From: a virus
Strand: one strand, 5' to 3'
Length of the DNA: 27,450 bases
Virus record (IMG/VR): IMGVR_UViG_3300032240_002430
Span: 1 to 27,450 of that record
Shown here: positions 17,176-26,833 of the stretch, piece after piece
How the letters are laid out: each line of letters opens with the position of its first letter
How positions within the stretch are numbered: position 1 is the first letter of the stretch
Translations under genes and position numbers: made by a program
The notes under the pieces: generated by a model
Seen by the model: the letters and a program-made list of their open reading frames with translations, nothing else
Told to the model about the DNA's origin: nothing
The model's database searches: none

Positions 17176-17183
17176 TATTTATA
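17176..17183 (+). promoter_or_regulatory. Second TATTTATA octamer before the gp25 gene
   Basis: A second exact copy ends three bases before the ATG at 17187. That is too close to leave a normal leader if it were a -10 element, so it may be chance in AT-rich DNA or part of the translation start region. Confidence 0.2.
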
Positions 17184-17186
17184 TAT

Positions 17187-17657
17187 ATGGCAAACGGTGT
17201 TACATATGGACTTAGTTTTCCGTTCAGAGATTCTGTACGAGGAGACTATTTGGAATTAACTGAATTACAATCCCAAGAAATAAAGTCAGACCTTATTCAT
17301 TTGTTATTAACAAGAAAGGGGTCCAGATATTTCTTACCTGCATTTGGTACAAGATTGTATGAATTTTTATTTGAACCTTTTGATGGGTTAACTTTCAGTG
17401 CAATTGAATCGGATATTAGAGACGCTATTCAAAATTTTATGCCAAACTTATTGGTTAATAGTTTAACAATAACTCCTGCTGACCCTCAAGAAGAGTTAGA
17501 CATTGCAACTGGACAAAATGTTGCAGGCACAAATGAATCTTCAATTTATAGATTTCCTGGAAAAGGAACCGCGGAATACACTGCAAAAATAAGAATAGAT
17601 TACTCAACTAACAACTCAACATTTGCTCAAAGCGATTTTGTGATTATCAATATTTAA
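17187..17657 (+). CDS. 25: Baseplate wedge protein, T4 gp25-like
   Basis: A 156-residue protein of the gp25 / GPW_gp25 family (T4 gp25 has 132), which links the wedge to the sheath initiator ring in contractile tails. The conserved core is residues about 29-100: a helix LLLTRKGSR (38-46), then FLPAFGTRLYEFLFEP (48-63), a helix with AIESDIRDAI and a final strand. The family's Glu-Pro-Arg motif appears as Glu-Pro-Phe. A loop with Thr, Asn and Gly extends the region after residue 100. It is the first gene of the second baseplate block, behind a terminator and an octamer that may be a late promoter, and lies five bases before gp6. The start ATGGCAAAC is the same as in the next gene. Confidence 0.88.
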   Translation: MANGVTYGLSFPFRDSVRGDYLELTELQSQEIKSDLIHLLLTRKGSRYFLPAFGTRLYEFLFEPFDGLTFSAIESDIRDAIQNFMPNLLVNSLTITPADPQEELDIATGQNVAGTNESSIYRFPGKGTAEYTAKIRIDYSTNNSTFAQSDFVIINI

Positions 17658-17662
17658 TATAG

Positions 17663-19501
17663 ATGGCAAACAATAAAATATCATATGCAACCAGAGATTA
17701 TCAAGCGATAAGAACTGAACTTTTAAATTATGTAAGGACATATTATCCTGAATTAATCCAAGATTTTAATGATGCTTCTGTATTTTCAGTTTTTTTAGAT
17801 TTAAATGCTGCAGTTGCCGATAACTTAAATTACAATATTGATAGAAGTTTACAAGAAACTGTTTTACAATATGCACAACAAAGGTCTTCAATATATAACA
17901 TTGCAAGAACTTATGGTTTAAAATTGCCAGGACAAAGACCATCAGTATCTTTAGTTGATTTTTCAATAACAGTACCTGCTTTTGGTGATAAAGAAGATGA
18001 GAGATATCTTGGAACATTAACAAGAGGTTCTCAAGTTGTTGGTGCTGGAGTTGTGTTTGAAAATGTTTATGATATTGATTTTGCATCACCATATAATGCT
18101 CAAGGTTTTCCTAATAGACTAAAGATACCAAATTTCAATTCAAATAATGTTCTTGTTAACTATACAATCACTAAAAGAGAAATTGTTGTTAATGGTGTAA
18201 CTAAAGTATTTAAAAGAGTTATCGGTGCAAATGATGTAAAACCATTCTTTGAGTTATTCTTACCTGAAAAGAATGTTTTAGGGATTACAAGTGTATTATT
18301 GAAAAACGGTACTGAGTACACAAATACTCCAACAACTGCAGAATTTTTAGGATTAGACAACAAATGGTATGAGGTTGATGCCTTAGCTGAAGATAGAGTG
18401 TTTATTGAAGACCCTACAAAGGTTTCAGACCAGCCAGGAATTAAAGTTGGAAAATATATCCAAACACAAAATAGATTTATTACGGAATATACTCCTGAAG
18501 GATTTAAAAAGATGACATTTGGTGGGGGTACAAACACGGCTCAAGACCAATTAAATCAATTCACCACTTTAGGAACAACCTTAGAATTACAAAAATATTC
18601 TAACAATTTCTCATTAGGTTCGACATTAACACCTAACTCAACATTGTTTGTTCAATATAGAATTGGTGGTGGTTTAGCAACAAACTTAGGAACAAATGTT
18701 ATCAATCAAATTGGGACTGTTTCATTCTTTGTTAATGGACCATCCGAGACAACTAACTCATCAGTTGTAAACTCATTAAGATGTGTTAACGTTACTGCGG
18801 CTGTTGGTGGAGCAGGTGTCCCTTCATTAGAGGAAATTAGAAATTATGTTTCATTTAATTTTGCAGCACAAAAAAGAGCTGTAACAGTTCAAGACTACGA
18901 ATCTATTATTAGAAACATGCCAGCTCAATACGGAGCACCAGCTAAAGTATCAATTACAGAAAATGACAACAAGATTTTAATTCAAATATTATCTTATGAT
19001 ACTTCAGGAAAATTAACTAACATTGTATCTAATACCTTAAGACAGAACATTGCAAATTATTTATCAAACTATAGAATGATGAATGATTATATTTCAATAT
19101 TCACTGCTGAAGTTATTGACCTTAGTGTTGATGTTGCAATTGTATTAGATTCTGCACAAAACTCAGGACAAGTTATTTCAAGTGTTGTGGATAAAATATC
19201 CGAATATTTTAACCCATTAACAAGACAACTTGGACAAAATGTTTATTTATCTGAATTAAGAAGTATTGTACAAAATACAAATGGAGTACTAACAGTTGCA
19301 AATATTGATGTTATCAATGAAGTCGGAGGACAATATTCTTCTGCTGAAACATCTATGGTGTATTCAAATCCTGAAACAAAATTGATAGGACCTGTTGATG
19401 ATACAATATTTGCTCAGCCATCACAAATTTATCAAATAAGATACCCTAATAAAGACATTAGAGTATCTGTTAAGAATTTCCAATCAATTACTTTCTCTTA
19501 A
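17663..19501 (+). CDS. 6: Baseplate wedge protein, T4 gp6-like (baseplate J family)
   Basis: A 612-residue protein, close to T4 gp6 (660). The N-terminal 100 residues are helical and contain the typical FNDASVFSVFLDLNAAVADN segment ahead of the Tyr-Asn-Ile-Asp-Arg motif; this region packs in the gp6 dimer. Residues about 375-520 are the baseplate J-like core, with RNYVSFNFAAQKRAVTVQDY followed by an Ile-Ile-Arg helix. The C-terminal part contains the helix, strand and Asn-Gly-Val motifs of the dimerisation domain. In T4, gp6 together with gp7 and gp53 makes the wedge ring, and a gp53-like gene is present upstream. It starts five bases after gp25 and is followed by a 94-base gap before the next large gene. 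Confidence 0.88.
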   Translation: MANNKISYATRDYQAIRTELLNYVRTYYPELIQDFNDASVFSVFLDLNAAVADNLNYNIDRSLQETVLQYAQQRSSIYNIARTYGLKLPGQRPSVSLVDFSITVPAFGDKEDERYLGTLTRGSQVVGAGVVFENVYDIDFASPYNAQGFPNRLKIPNFNSNNVLVNYTITKREIVVNGVTKVFKRVIGANDVKPFFELFLPEKNVLGITSVLLKNGTEYTNTPTTAEFLGLDNKWYEVDALAEDRVFIEDPTKVSDQPGIKVGKYIQTQNRFITEYTPEGFKKMTFGGGTNTAQDQLNQFTTLGTTLELQKYSNNFSLGSTLTPNSTLFVQYRIGGGLATNLGTNVINQIGTVSFFVNGPSETTNSSVVNSLRCVNVTAAVGGAGVPSLEEIRNYVSFNFAAQKRAVTVQDYESIIRNMPAQYGAPAKVSITENDNKILIQILSYDTSGKLTNIVSNTLRQNIANYLSNYRMMNDYISIFTAEVIDLSVDVAIVLDSAQNSGQVISSVVDKISEYFNPLTRQLGQNVYLSELRSIVQNTNGVLTVANIDVINEVGGQYSSAETSMVYSNPETKLIGPVDDTIFAQPSQIYQIRYPNKDIRVSVKNFQSITFS

Positions 19502-19540
19502 CAAGTTTATTTATTTCTTCTTTAGTTTATAATTTAAAGG

Positions 19541-19567
19541 TGTGGGTTTAATTTAAAAAATTCCACA
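19541..19567 (+). other. Weak hairpin in the gap after gp6
   Basis: TGTGG (19541-19545) can pair with CCACA (19563-19567) across an AT-rich loop. There is no T run after it, so it is a poor terminator. The rest of the 94-base gap (19502-19595) is AT-rich and holds TATTTATT at 19573-19580, one base different from the octamer seen before other late genes. I see no gene in the gap. Confidence 0.2.
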
Positions 19568-19595
19568 TAAACTATTTATTAATTAAAGAGATTTA

Positions 19596-22500
19596 ATGGG
19601 TCAATCATATAGAATAAGGACTGAATTAGGAATCAACAAAACAATCAATGTACAATTAGACCAACAGTTTGATTTTTTAGAGATACTATCTTTGAAACTT
19701 CAACAAGAAGACGTGTACACTAGAAGTTGTGCAAACTATGGTGTAGTTGTTGGTAGAGTTACTGCAAACAATGGTTTGGGAATACCAAATGCAAGAGTTT
19801 CTATTTTTATTCCAATTACAAATGTAGACCAATCCAATCCTTATATCTCAAGTATATATCCATATAAATCTTTATCAGATAAAAATGAAGATGGGTATAG
19901 ATACAATTTATTACCCTACAAAAAATCATATTCAACACATGCAGCTACAGGAACATTTCCATCAAGACAAGATGTTTTAACAGGGACAACAGCAATCGAG
20001 ATTTACGACAAGTACTACAAGTATACTGCAAAAACAAACGAGAGTGGTGATTACATGATAATGGGTGTACCATTAGGATATCAAAATATGTTAATGGATG
20101 TTGATTTGTCTGACATCGGTGAATTTTCTTTAACACCTCAAGATTTGATTAGAATCGGCAGAGCAACTCCTTCACAAGTTGCTGGTGGAAGATTCAGAAC
20201 TTCGACTGATTTAAACTCATTACCTCAAATTGTCAGTGTTGCTAAAAGTTTAGAAGTTTCACCGCTATGGGGTGACCCTGAAGTTTGTGACATTGCAATT
20301 AACCGATTAGATTTTGACTTGAGAGGTGATGTGAATATCAATATCGAACCCACAGCAGTTTTTATGGGTTCATTATTTTCATCACCTGATGAAAATAGAA
20401 TTAGAGACAACTGTGAACCAAGAGACGATTTGGGTAATTTATGTGATTTAGTTTCAGGACCTGGCCAAATTCTTGCTGTTAGACAAACAATACGAACAGA
20501 CACAGATGGTAATCCTGTTTTGGAAGTTTACACTTTAGATAATTCAGGAAACGTAATTGACCAAGATGGTACATGGTTGGTTGAGATGCCAATGAACTTA
20601 GACTATTTTGTAACAAACGAATTTGGTGAGAAGGTTTTGTCTAATGACCCAACTATTGGTATTGCAACAAAAGCAAAATATAGGTTTAAAGTTAAATGGG
20701 AACAATCTCCAACATTAACTGAAATGGTTAGAAGACCATATTATTTGGTACCAAATGTTAAAGAGTACGGATGGACAAACTCAAGTTTAGACCCATCGGG
20801 CTTAAGTTCTAATTTGAATGTTAGAAAACAAGTAGATAGTTCTTATTATTTTGGACTTGCTTGGAGTGGTTATACAAATGGTTTTGTTGGTAACGAACTA
20901 ACAAAAAGACTTAACAGTGTAATAAACTGTGAAGATACTTTTTACGAATTCATTTTTAACAAAGTCTATACTGTTTCTTCTTTGATTGACGAGTATAAAA
21001 AAGGTGAGGGTAAGGGTAAATTTATTGGAATAAAATCAATAGATGATAACTCATGCGCGACTAGTGTAAATAAATTTCCAGTCAACGATGGATTTAGGAA
21101 TTTTGATTTGTTGTATTTTATATTTTCAATTTTATTTTTTGTAATACAAATTATTGGGCTCAACGTTTTGATTGTGGCCCATATTGCTTTGTTTTTATAT
21201 GCAGCAGTAGTTTCGTTACTCTGTTTTTTATGTAATCTTGAAATTTTAAGTATTCGTCCTTTTGGTTTTGTGTGTGGTTTAACTCCTGCAAATTGTAATG
21301 AAATAAATACCACTATTAGACTACCGATGATGACCTATCCTGCATGTCAAGCATGTGACTGCGGAACTGACGTAAAGGATAATCCAAATGGAAATTTAGA
21401 TTTTCCTTCAGGAGCTTTATCTTATTTTTCATCACCATTATTTTATCAAAATAATCTTCAACTTTTGTTTTCGGGAAGTCCCTCAGAAGACATTGGTGTT
21501 TATGCAAATACCTATGCAGTTGCATTTGCAGGGTTCCAAGACAGTGCGTTTAAAAGTGACCCATCAAGATATAAAATACCTAAATCAAATATTGCAAGAG
21601 TACCAAGTGTACCAGATAGATTTAGATTTGCGGATTCCAAAAGTTTACCTTTAGGAGAAAGGATTAACCTTTTTAACCAAAGAAGTAATTATTTTACTGG
21701 TTTAAATAAAATTAAAGTTACTTTTGCAAAGGATTCAAACATCAATAAGAATCACTTTGACAATACACTGACTATTTTAGCTACCCAAAAATATAACTCA
21801 GGGGATTTAATTACTTTTGTGAACCCATCGAATTCATTTGATACTAACTACAAATATACCGCAACTACTGCAAACGGTGTTGTTAATGGTATTAGTGGTA
21901 CTTCATACAGTAGTAGTGCTGAGACAACAATTAATGTAACTTATGCAACTGCTCAGTATAGTCAGTCTACAGTTTCCTATTCATTACCTTACGGTTCTAC
22001 TGAAACTACTTACAAATATCCTCAAGATGTTGAATACTATCAAGTTATTACTGCGATTACTGTTGCAGACGCAGCAAAAATGTGGGTGTCCGCAACTACA
22101 CAGTCTTTACCAAACATTCTTGAGTCGAAACAATACATTAGTTGGTTTTTAAGTAATCCTTCAGCTACTGAACTATCTGTTACAAATAATAGTGCATTGA
22201 AATTTAGAGACTACTACGATGGTTTCGATGAACAATATATTTTAGTTTTACAGAGAGGCGTTGACCCATATTCTCCAAAATACACAAACGAATATAAACT
22301 TGGTGCAATTTTTGGTAGTACCATTGATGACCCCAAATTTACGTTTACAGCACAAACAAAACTAAACATACCGATTCAAAAATTGACAAACAACGTTATT
22401 AGTGTACAATCATTTACAAATCAAAATGAAATATTCTATCAATCTTATTTTTTCAAACCAGGTATAACAGGAAGTTCAAAACCTGGATTACAGTATACGG

Positions 22501-24338
22501 GTTTCACATCGAGTTCTGTGGGATATTATGGAAGTTTAGATGCACAGAATACATTTAATAGTGAAACCAATGTTTCCAACAAAATGGTTATAAGTAAAAC
22601 AAGTAATGGATTTTACTTTTCTTCTCCTGAGAACGCAAAATATGATTTAAGTGAAGACGTTACTTCTATGGGTATAATGGTGGCCAATGCTGCAGGAGGT
22701 ACTTACCCTCAGATGCTTGCCGATACTACAATATCGAATTGGAGTGACGTAAAATATTACTATTACACTTATTCTTTATATCCAAAATTGGTGTCATCTC
22801 CAATGTTGATTAATAATTCGGTAAATAACGTATTGAGAACTGATAGACTTCCAACGTCAGATAAACTTGATGGAGGGTCATGGAGTATCAATCCAAGTAT
22901 ATTACAACAAAATCTAAATTTTGGGGTTTATTTAATAAACGACACAGGAGCAAATATTACAACTGTGAGTTATTCTTTGGGTGCTGACCAAGTAGCACCT
23001 GTAATTTCAGGTTTGACTAACTCCACTAAAGTTTTAGAAAGTTTTAATTGTGAAAACATGGTTGGGTTAGGTTGTTATCAAGGTTTTGGGGACAATTTTA
23101 GTATCAATTCAGGATGTACAACTACGGATGCAGTTGAAAAAGGTTGTTATATGTTTTTGAGAAAACCTATTACCGATTTGTTTACCGATTTAGATAATTT
23201 TTCTGAATGGGCTTATCGTTTCAGATTTTTTTATGGTTTGTGTAGAGGCGTACTTTCGCAATCATTTGTTAACAATTGGATTAATGGTACACTTTACGCA
23301 TTTCCAATTCAAGTAGATACGTATTTTGACCAACAAAATAAACCTTTACCTCCCGTTTATTGTACTGATGTTGCCCATTTTGATTCAAGTACAAATAATT
23401 TTTATTTTAGAAGTAGTCCTTACAATATTTCGACAAACAAATTTTTAGGTAAAAGAACATCAAACGTAGGTTCAATTAATGATGTAAATCTTTTATTCCC
23501 GACAACAATAATTAATTTGGGATATAAGGATTCATTCTATTCGGAAATAGTTTTTGACCCTGCGACTAAAGCTTACATACTACCAAGCATAAATCCTACG
23601 AGTTATTCAGACACTTCAGATTTGATTAATCTTTTTGTAATTTCTAGAATTACTGATGAAGGATTCTTATCGAGAATTATATCTGTGGGTGATAATTCAT
23701 TGAATCAGTTATTCTCAAGACCATACAAAAGAATTGATGGTGACTTAGCTCAATTGATGTCTATTAACTCTGAGATAGGAAACGTAAGTTTTTCACCTCA
23801 ATTTTATAATAGTGTTAGTGGGGCTCCTATGACAATATTAGGTACATCAAACGACCCAATTATGGCTGTTTGGTTTTCATCAACAACTGAAAATTTACAA
23901 ACTAAGGATTATTTAACTCCAGGAAGAATTAACTTTAGGAGTAGTAATAATGTTAATAACTACCCATATCCATATGGAATAAAATCACAAGAAGTACCAT
24001 TCTATCAGTGGAGAATGGCAAATACTTCAACAATCTTTGGTAATCAATACAACACTTGGGCAACTAATGAAACAGAAATTGTACAAAATAGGCCTTATCA
24101 ATCCTTAGATAGAACAAGTCTGATAACACCAAATTATTTTAGGAATACCAATTCAAGTGTAAGTGATTTATATGCAAGGGGTTACATCTTTGGTGTTGAT
24201 GCAAATGGTAAATATAGTAAGATTGGGGCTTCAAGTAGTAAGTTCATTGTAGGTGCTCCATTCCAATTTTATTTTGGAACTGTAAAAGGTGCTACTGCAC
24301 TTGATAAATTCAAAACAAAATACTCAATAGGTGAATAA
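19596..24338 (+). CDS. Giant baseplate/tail protein in the gp7 position, with carboxypeptidase-regulatory-like domain and two predicted membrane helices
   Basis: A 1580-residue protein. Residues 48-74 (VVVGRVTANNGLGIPNARVS) and 140-175 (AKTNESGDYMIMGVPLGY) look like the two halves of a carboxypeptidase-regulatory/CNA-B type beta-sandwich separated by a long inserted loop. Residues about 505-527 and 530-546 are two adjacent hydrophobic segments that would span a membrane, ending with Cys543 and Cys546. A cysteine cluster follows at 560, 567, 584, 587 and 589. The remaining 1000 residues are Ser/Thr/Asn/Tyr-rich, as in phage fibres and wedge proteins. T4 order is 6-7-8; this gene follows gp6, so it takes the gp7 place (T4 gp7, 1032 residues), but I cannot show homology. 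It has no N-terminal signal peptide. Its stop overlaps the next start by eight bases. Confidence 0.7.
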   Translation: MGQSYRIRTELGINKTINVQLDQQFDFLEILSLKLQQEDVYTRSCANYGVVVGRVTANNGLGIPNARVSIFIPITNVDQSNPYISSIYPYKSLSDKNEDGYRYNLLPYKKSYSTHAATGTFPSRQDVLTGTTAIEIYDKYYKYTAKTNESGDYMIMGVPLGYQNMLMDVDLSDIGEFSLTPQDLIRIGRATPSQVAGGRFRTSTDLNSLPQIVSVAKSLEVSPLWGDPEVCDIAINRLDFDLRGDVNINIEPTAVFMGSLFSSPDENRIRDNCEPRDDLGNLCDLVSGPGQILAVRQTIRTDTDGNPVLEVYTLDNSGNVIDQDGTWLVEMPMNLDYFVTNEFGEKVLSNDPTIGIATKAKYRFKVKWEQSPTLTEMVRRPYYLVPNVKEYGWTNSSLDPSGLSSNLNVRKQVDSSYYFGLAWSGYTNGFVGNELTKRLNSVINCEDTFYEFIFNKVYTVSSLIDEYKKGEGKGKFIGIKSIDDNSCATSVNKFPVNDGFRNFDLLYFIFSILFFVIQIIGLNVLIVAHIALFLYAAVVSLLCFLCNLEILSIRPFGFVCGLTPANCNEINTTIRLPMMTYPACQACDCGTDVKDNPNGNLDFPSGALSYFSSPLFYQNNLQLLFSGSPSEDIGVYANTYAVAFAGFQDSAFKSDPSRYKIPKSNIARVPSVPDRFRFADSKSLPLGERINLFNQRSNYFTGLNKIKVTFAKDSNINKNHFDNTLTILATQKYNSGDLITFVNPSNSFDTNYKYTATTANGVVNGISGTSYSSSAETTINVTYATAQYSQSTVSYSLPYGSTETTYKYPQDVEYYQVITAITVADAAKMWVSATTQSLPNILESKQYISWFLSNPSATELSVTNNSALKFRDYYDGFDEQYILVLQRGVDPYSPKYTNEYKLGAIFGSTIDDPKFTFTAQTKLNIPIQKLTNNVISVQSFTNQNEIFYQSYFFKPGITGSSKPGLQYTGFTSSSVGYYGSLDAQNTFNSETNVSNKMVISKTSNGFYFSSPENAKYDLSEDVTSMGIMVANAAGGTYPQMLADTTISNWSDVKYYYYTYSLYPKLVSSPMLINNSVNNVLRTDRLPTSDKLDGGSWSINPSILQQNLNFGVYLINDTGANITTVSYSLGADQVAPVISGLTNSTKVLESFNCENMVGLGCYQGFGDNFSINSGCTTTDAVEKGCYMFLRKPITDLFTDLDNFSEWAYRFRFFYGLCRGVLSQSFVNNWINGTLYAFPIQVDTYFDQQNKPLPPVYCTDVAHFDSSTNNFYFRSSPYNISTNKFLGKRTSNVGSINDVNLLFPTTIINLGYKDSFYSEIVFDPATKAYILPSINPTSYSDTSDLINLFVISRITDEGFLSRIISVGDNSLNQLFSRPYKRIDGDLAQLMSINSEIGNVSFSPQFYNSVSGAPMTILGTSNDPIMAVWFSSTTENLQTKDYLTPGRINFRSSNNVNNYPYPYGIKSQEVPFYQWRMANTSTIFGNQYNTWATNETEIVQNRPYQSLDRTSLITPNYFRNTNSSVSDLYARGYIFGVDANGKYSKIGASSSKFIVGAPFQFYFGTVKGATALDKFKTKYSIGE

Positions 24339-26025
24339 GTATACTATCGTACCAAGTAGTCAAGAATATAAGTCAGCACCTCTTGTTGACCAAGATATTA
24401 CTATTTCGTTGGAAGAACAAACCCAACAGATGATTGAGTATGACAGAAGTCAAAGTGTTAGTTTGGCTCAAGTCTATGATGATGAAAGACAAGCATCTAC
24501 AATATTTAGACCAACATTTAAAGTAAATTATTTATACGATAACACTTATACAGGTAGTACTAATTATGACCCGTTTAAAAACAATTTGTATTATGTAGAC
24601 CCTGTAAATTCTATGTCAACAAATATATGGAAAGGGTTGCCACAATATTATGAGTTTGATTTTTATAGACCAGATGTAAAAGACCAACATGTAAATTATA
24701 AAGCAATTAGTGCTTACACATATAACTGGACATATTATATTAGTTATGCCTATAAAAACAACTACGACAAACAATTATTTTACACACTCAACAATAATAA
24801 TCTAACTTGGACAGCGTCAACTGGTATACCATTCACAATTAACAATTCATCACAAAATGGTTCAGGTATAGTTGCATTTCAATGTATTGCTCCTCATGGA
24901 TTGACTGTTGGTGAATATGTAGAATTATCGTTTTCTTATAATGGGAATAATTTGTTTCAAGTTTATTCATTAGGTAATGACAGTTTAGGAAGTGGTATTT
25001 ATATCTTCAACATTTATAATTTAGGATATACAGGAACTACATTTGCCAATAGTACTTCAGGAACATTCAAAAGAGTTATCAATCCTGAAAACATTTTGGA
25101 AACAACTTCAAAATACTATGTTAGAGAACACAAAATAATTACAAATGTAAATGATTGTGTAATGACAAAAAATGCATTTGAAAAAAATGTATTCAATGAA
25201 GATAAAAAATTTGAATATAGTTCAATAACACCTAACAAAATTTCAAGGATATCGCAAAAAAATAGTAGTAATGTTTATAATGTTACTGTCAACTACGATT
25301 TGAATCTACGTAATGTTATTGATAATCAAAAAAGACCTGTTAGTGAATTATTTTTAACTGTGATTAATAAAGGTTATACTGGATATTTTAACAAACCGAA
25401 TAATGGTATTGGTTTAAAACAAGGGTGGGAGTTTAATTTAACTAAGACAACAAATTCTTGGTGGAATTTGAACAATACTAATTCAAACACAAATATACAA
25501 ACTTCTGCTTACACTCTAACAAACGGTGCAACTAAAACATTTTATTATAATCAAGATTTGATGTCGGGAGATACAATTGATGGTGATTTTTGTGAGTGGA
25601 ATGATTATCAACAAATTGAAAGAGTTATATCACCTTATTATCATAAATTAAAATATAATGAAGACGTGTTTCAAACAACTAATACTTCAAGTACAAATGC
25701 TCCTGGATATTATTACGAGCCACATCACTCAATGCCGATAAGAGTATTCTCAAGTTACATTGAAACTGGTGATTTACAGTTTGTCGACCAAGTACCTAGT
25801 TATTCTTATTACTCAAGTGCTGACCAACAATTCAGATGGAGAGATTTATATACTTATGGTTTTAAAGATAATCTTCAGAGAGGTGTTGATTATCCATTTT
25901 TGAACAGTGCTCAATATCCTTTTAAAGATACGGTATTTAGATTAATACCTGAAGGAATAAATTACAATGCCGATATACTTGGCATTCCATACCCTTACAA
26001 ACCGTTAATAGATGGATGTGAATAA
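24331..26025 (+). CDS. Tail/baseplate structural protein, roughly gp8 position (GTG start)
   Basis: A 564-residue protein, not recognised by motif. It is rich in Tyr, Asn, Ser and Thr, with many short beta-strand-like segments and almost no long helix, as in fibre and baseplate proteins. The segment around residues 187-200 (CIAPHGLTVGEYVEL) recalls beta-turn repeats common in phage structural proteins. The start is the GTG at 24331, which overlaps the end of the preceding gene as GTGAATAA; no ATG lies in frame nearby upstream. T4 gp8 (334 residues) follows gp7 in the same place, but the length differs and homology is not shown. Its own end overlaps the next gene with the same GTGAATAA string. 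Confidence 0.7.
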   Translation: MNKYTIVPSSQEYKSAPLVDQDITISLEEQTQQMIEYDRSQSVSLAQVYDDERQASTIFRPTFKVNYLYDNTYTGSTNYDPFKNNLYYVDPVNSMSTNIWKGLPQYYEFDFYRPDVKDQHVNYKAISAYTYNWTYYISYAYKNNYDKQLFYTLNNNNLTWTASTGIPFTINNSSQNGSGIVAFQCIAPHGLTVGEYVELSFSYNGNNLFQVYSLGNDSLGSGIYIFNIYNLGYTGTTFANSTSGTFKRVINPENILETTSKYYVREHKIITNVNDCVMTKNAFEKNVFNEDKKFEYSSITPNKISRISQKNSSNVYNVTVNYDLNLRNVIDNQKRPVSELFLTVINKGYTGYFNKPNNGIGLKQGWEFNLTKTTNSWWNLNNTNSNTNIQTSAYTLTNGATKTFYYNQDLMSGDTIDGDFCEWNDYQQIERVISPYYHKLKYNEDVFQTTNTSSTNAPGYYYEPHHSMPIRVFSSYIETGDLQFVDQVPSYSYYSSADQQFRWRDLYTYGFKDNLQRGVDYPFLNSAQYPFKDTVFRLIPEGINYNADILGIPYPYKPLIDGCE

Positions 26026-26833
26026 AATACAAATAATGCAAAATGGGTTTGTTAATAGACAAATCACAATACCTGTGCAGTTAAGTTGGGATTATTTAGG
26101 TTTGGACCAAAGTATTGACGAGTATGAGTCAGAGGTTATTACTAAAGTTATTGGTGTCGGTAGAGATTTTGAGGTTACAAGATTTCCACATGCGCCTGAA
26201 TCAGGAGATACAAACAATACTGATATAAAATATCAATTCTATTTTTATTCTGGCGGTTCACTAAATGACTCCGCTAATTGGAAAATTGATTATAGAATGG
26301 AAGGGTTTACCGCTCAAGAAATCTACTACTATAGTAATGGATTTTCTAACTCTTTTTTCAAACTAGATTTATATGATAATGTAGACCCAAAAAAACAAAA
26401 AAACTATATAACAATAATATTACCAACACAACAAGGTTTAAAAATGGATGCTCTAATGCAAAGAACTCCTGTTACAATTAAAAAACCTGATTTTGTTTTG
26501 GATTATGTGGGTGATAAAGAAGGTTTTTTCGTTTATTGGTTAAAGAAAAGAACTTTCTTGGATATTAGTACATTTTATATGAGTGCAAAGTTTTATGACG
26601 CTCAAACAGGACAATTTGTTAAAATGATGAACATGCCTCAATCATCTATTTCTGGTGATAAATATTCATTTGATAGTTCACAGTTTTTTTATTATAGAGT
26701 TGAATTGGATTATGAAAAACATAATTACCAAGTCTTTAATATAAATGACAACCAACACATATATGACGCCACATATCAAAGAGCAGGGACGTTAGTACCC
26801 ATAAAATGGTATGAATACGTAAATGCTATCTAA
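26012..26833 (+). CDS. Tail/baseplate structural protein of unknown family
   Basis: A protein of 273 residues from the ATG at 26012, or 271 from the GTG at 26018. The GTG is attractive because it would give exactly the same eight-base stop/start overlap (GTGAATAA) and the same Met-Asn-Lys start as the preceding gene. The protein is beta-rich, with aromatic-rich strands, no signal peptide, no membrane segment and no catalytic motif that I recognise. Position among baseplate genes, and overlap on both sides (TAATG with the next), suggests it is a virion component made in a fixed ratio with its neighbours. I cannot name a T4 counterpart; gp9- or gp10-like is only a guess by order. Confidence 0.65.
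   Translation: MDVNKIQIMQNGFVNRQITIPVQLSWDYLGLDQSIDEYESEVITKVIGVGRDFEVTRFPHAPESGDTNNTDIKYQFYFYSGGSLNDSANWKIDYRMEGFTAQEIYYYSNGFSNSFFKLDLYDNVDPKKQKNYITIILPTQQGLKMDALMQRTPVTIKKPDFVLDYVGDKEGFFVYWLKKRTFLDISTFYMSAKFYDAQTGQFVKMMNMPQSSISGDKYSFDSSQFFYYRVELDYEKHNYQVFNINDNQHIYDATYQRAGTLVPIKWYEYVNAI

Noticed and set aside
24529-24536. TATTTATA as another late promoter
   Set aside because: It is inside a coding region with no gene start close downstream, and shows that the octamer occurs by chance in this AT-rich DNA.
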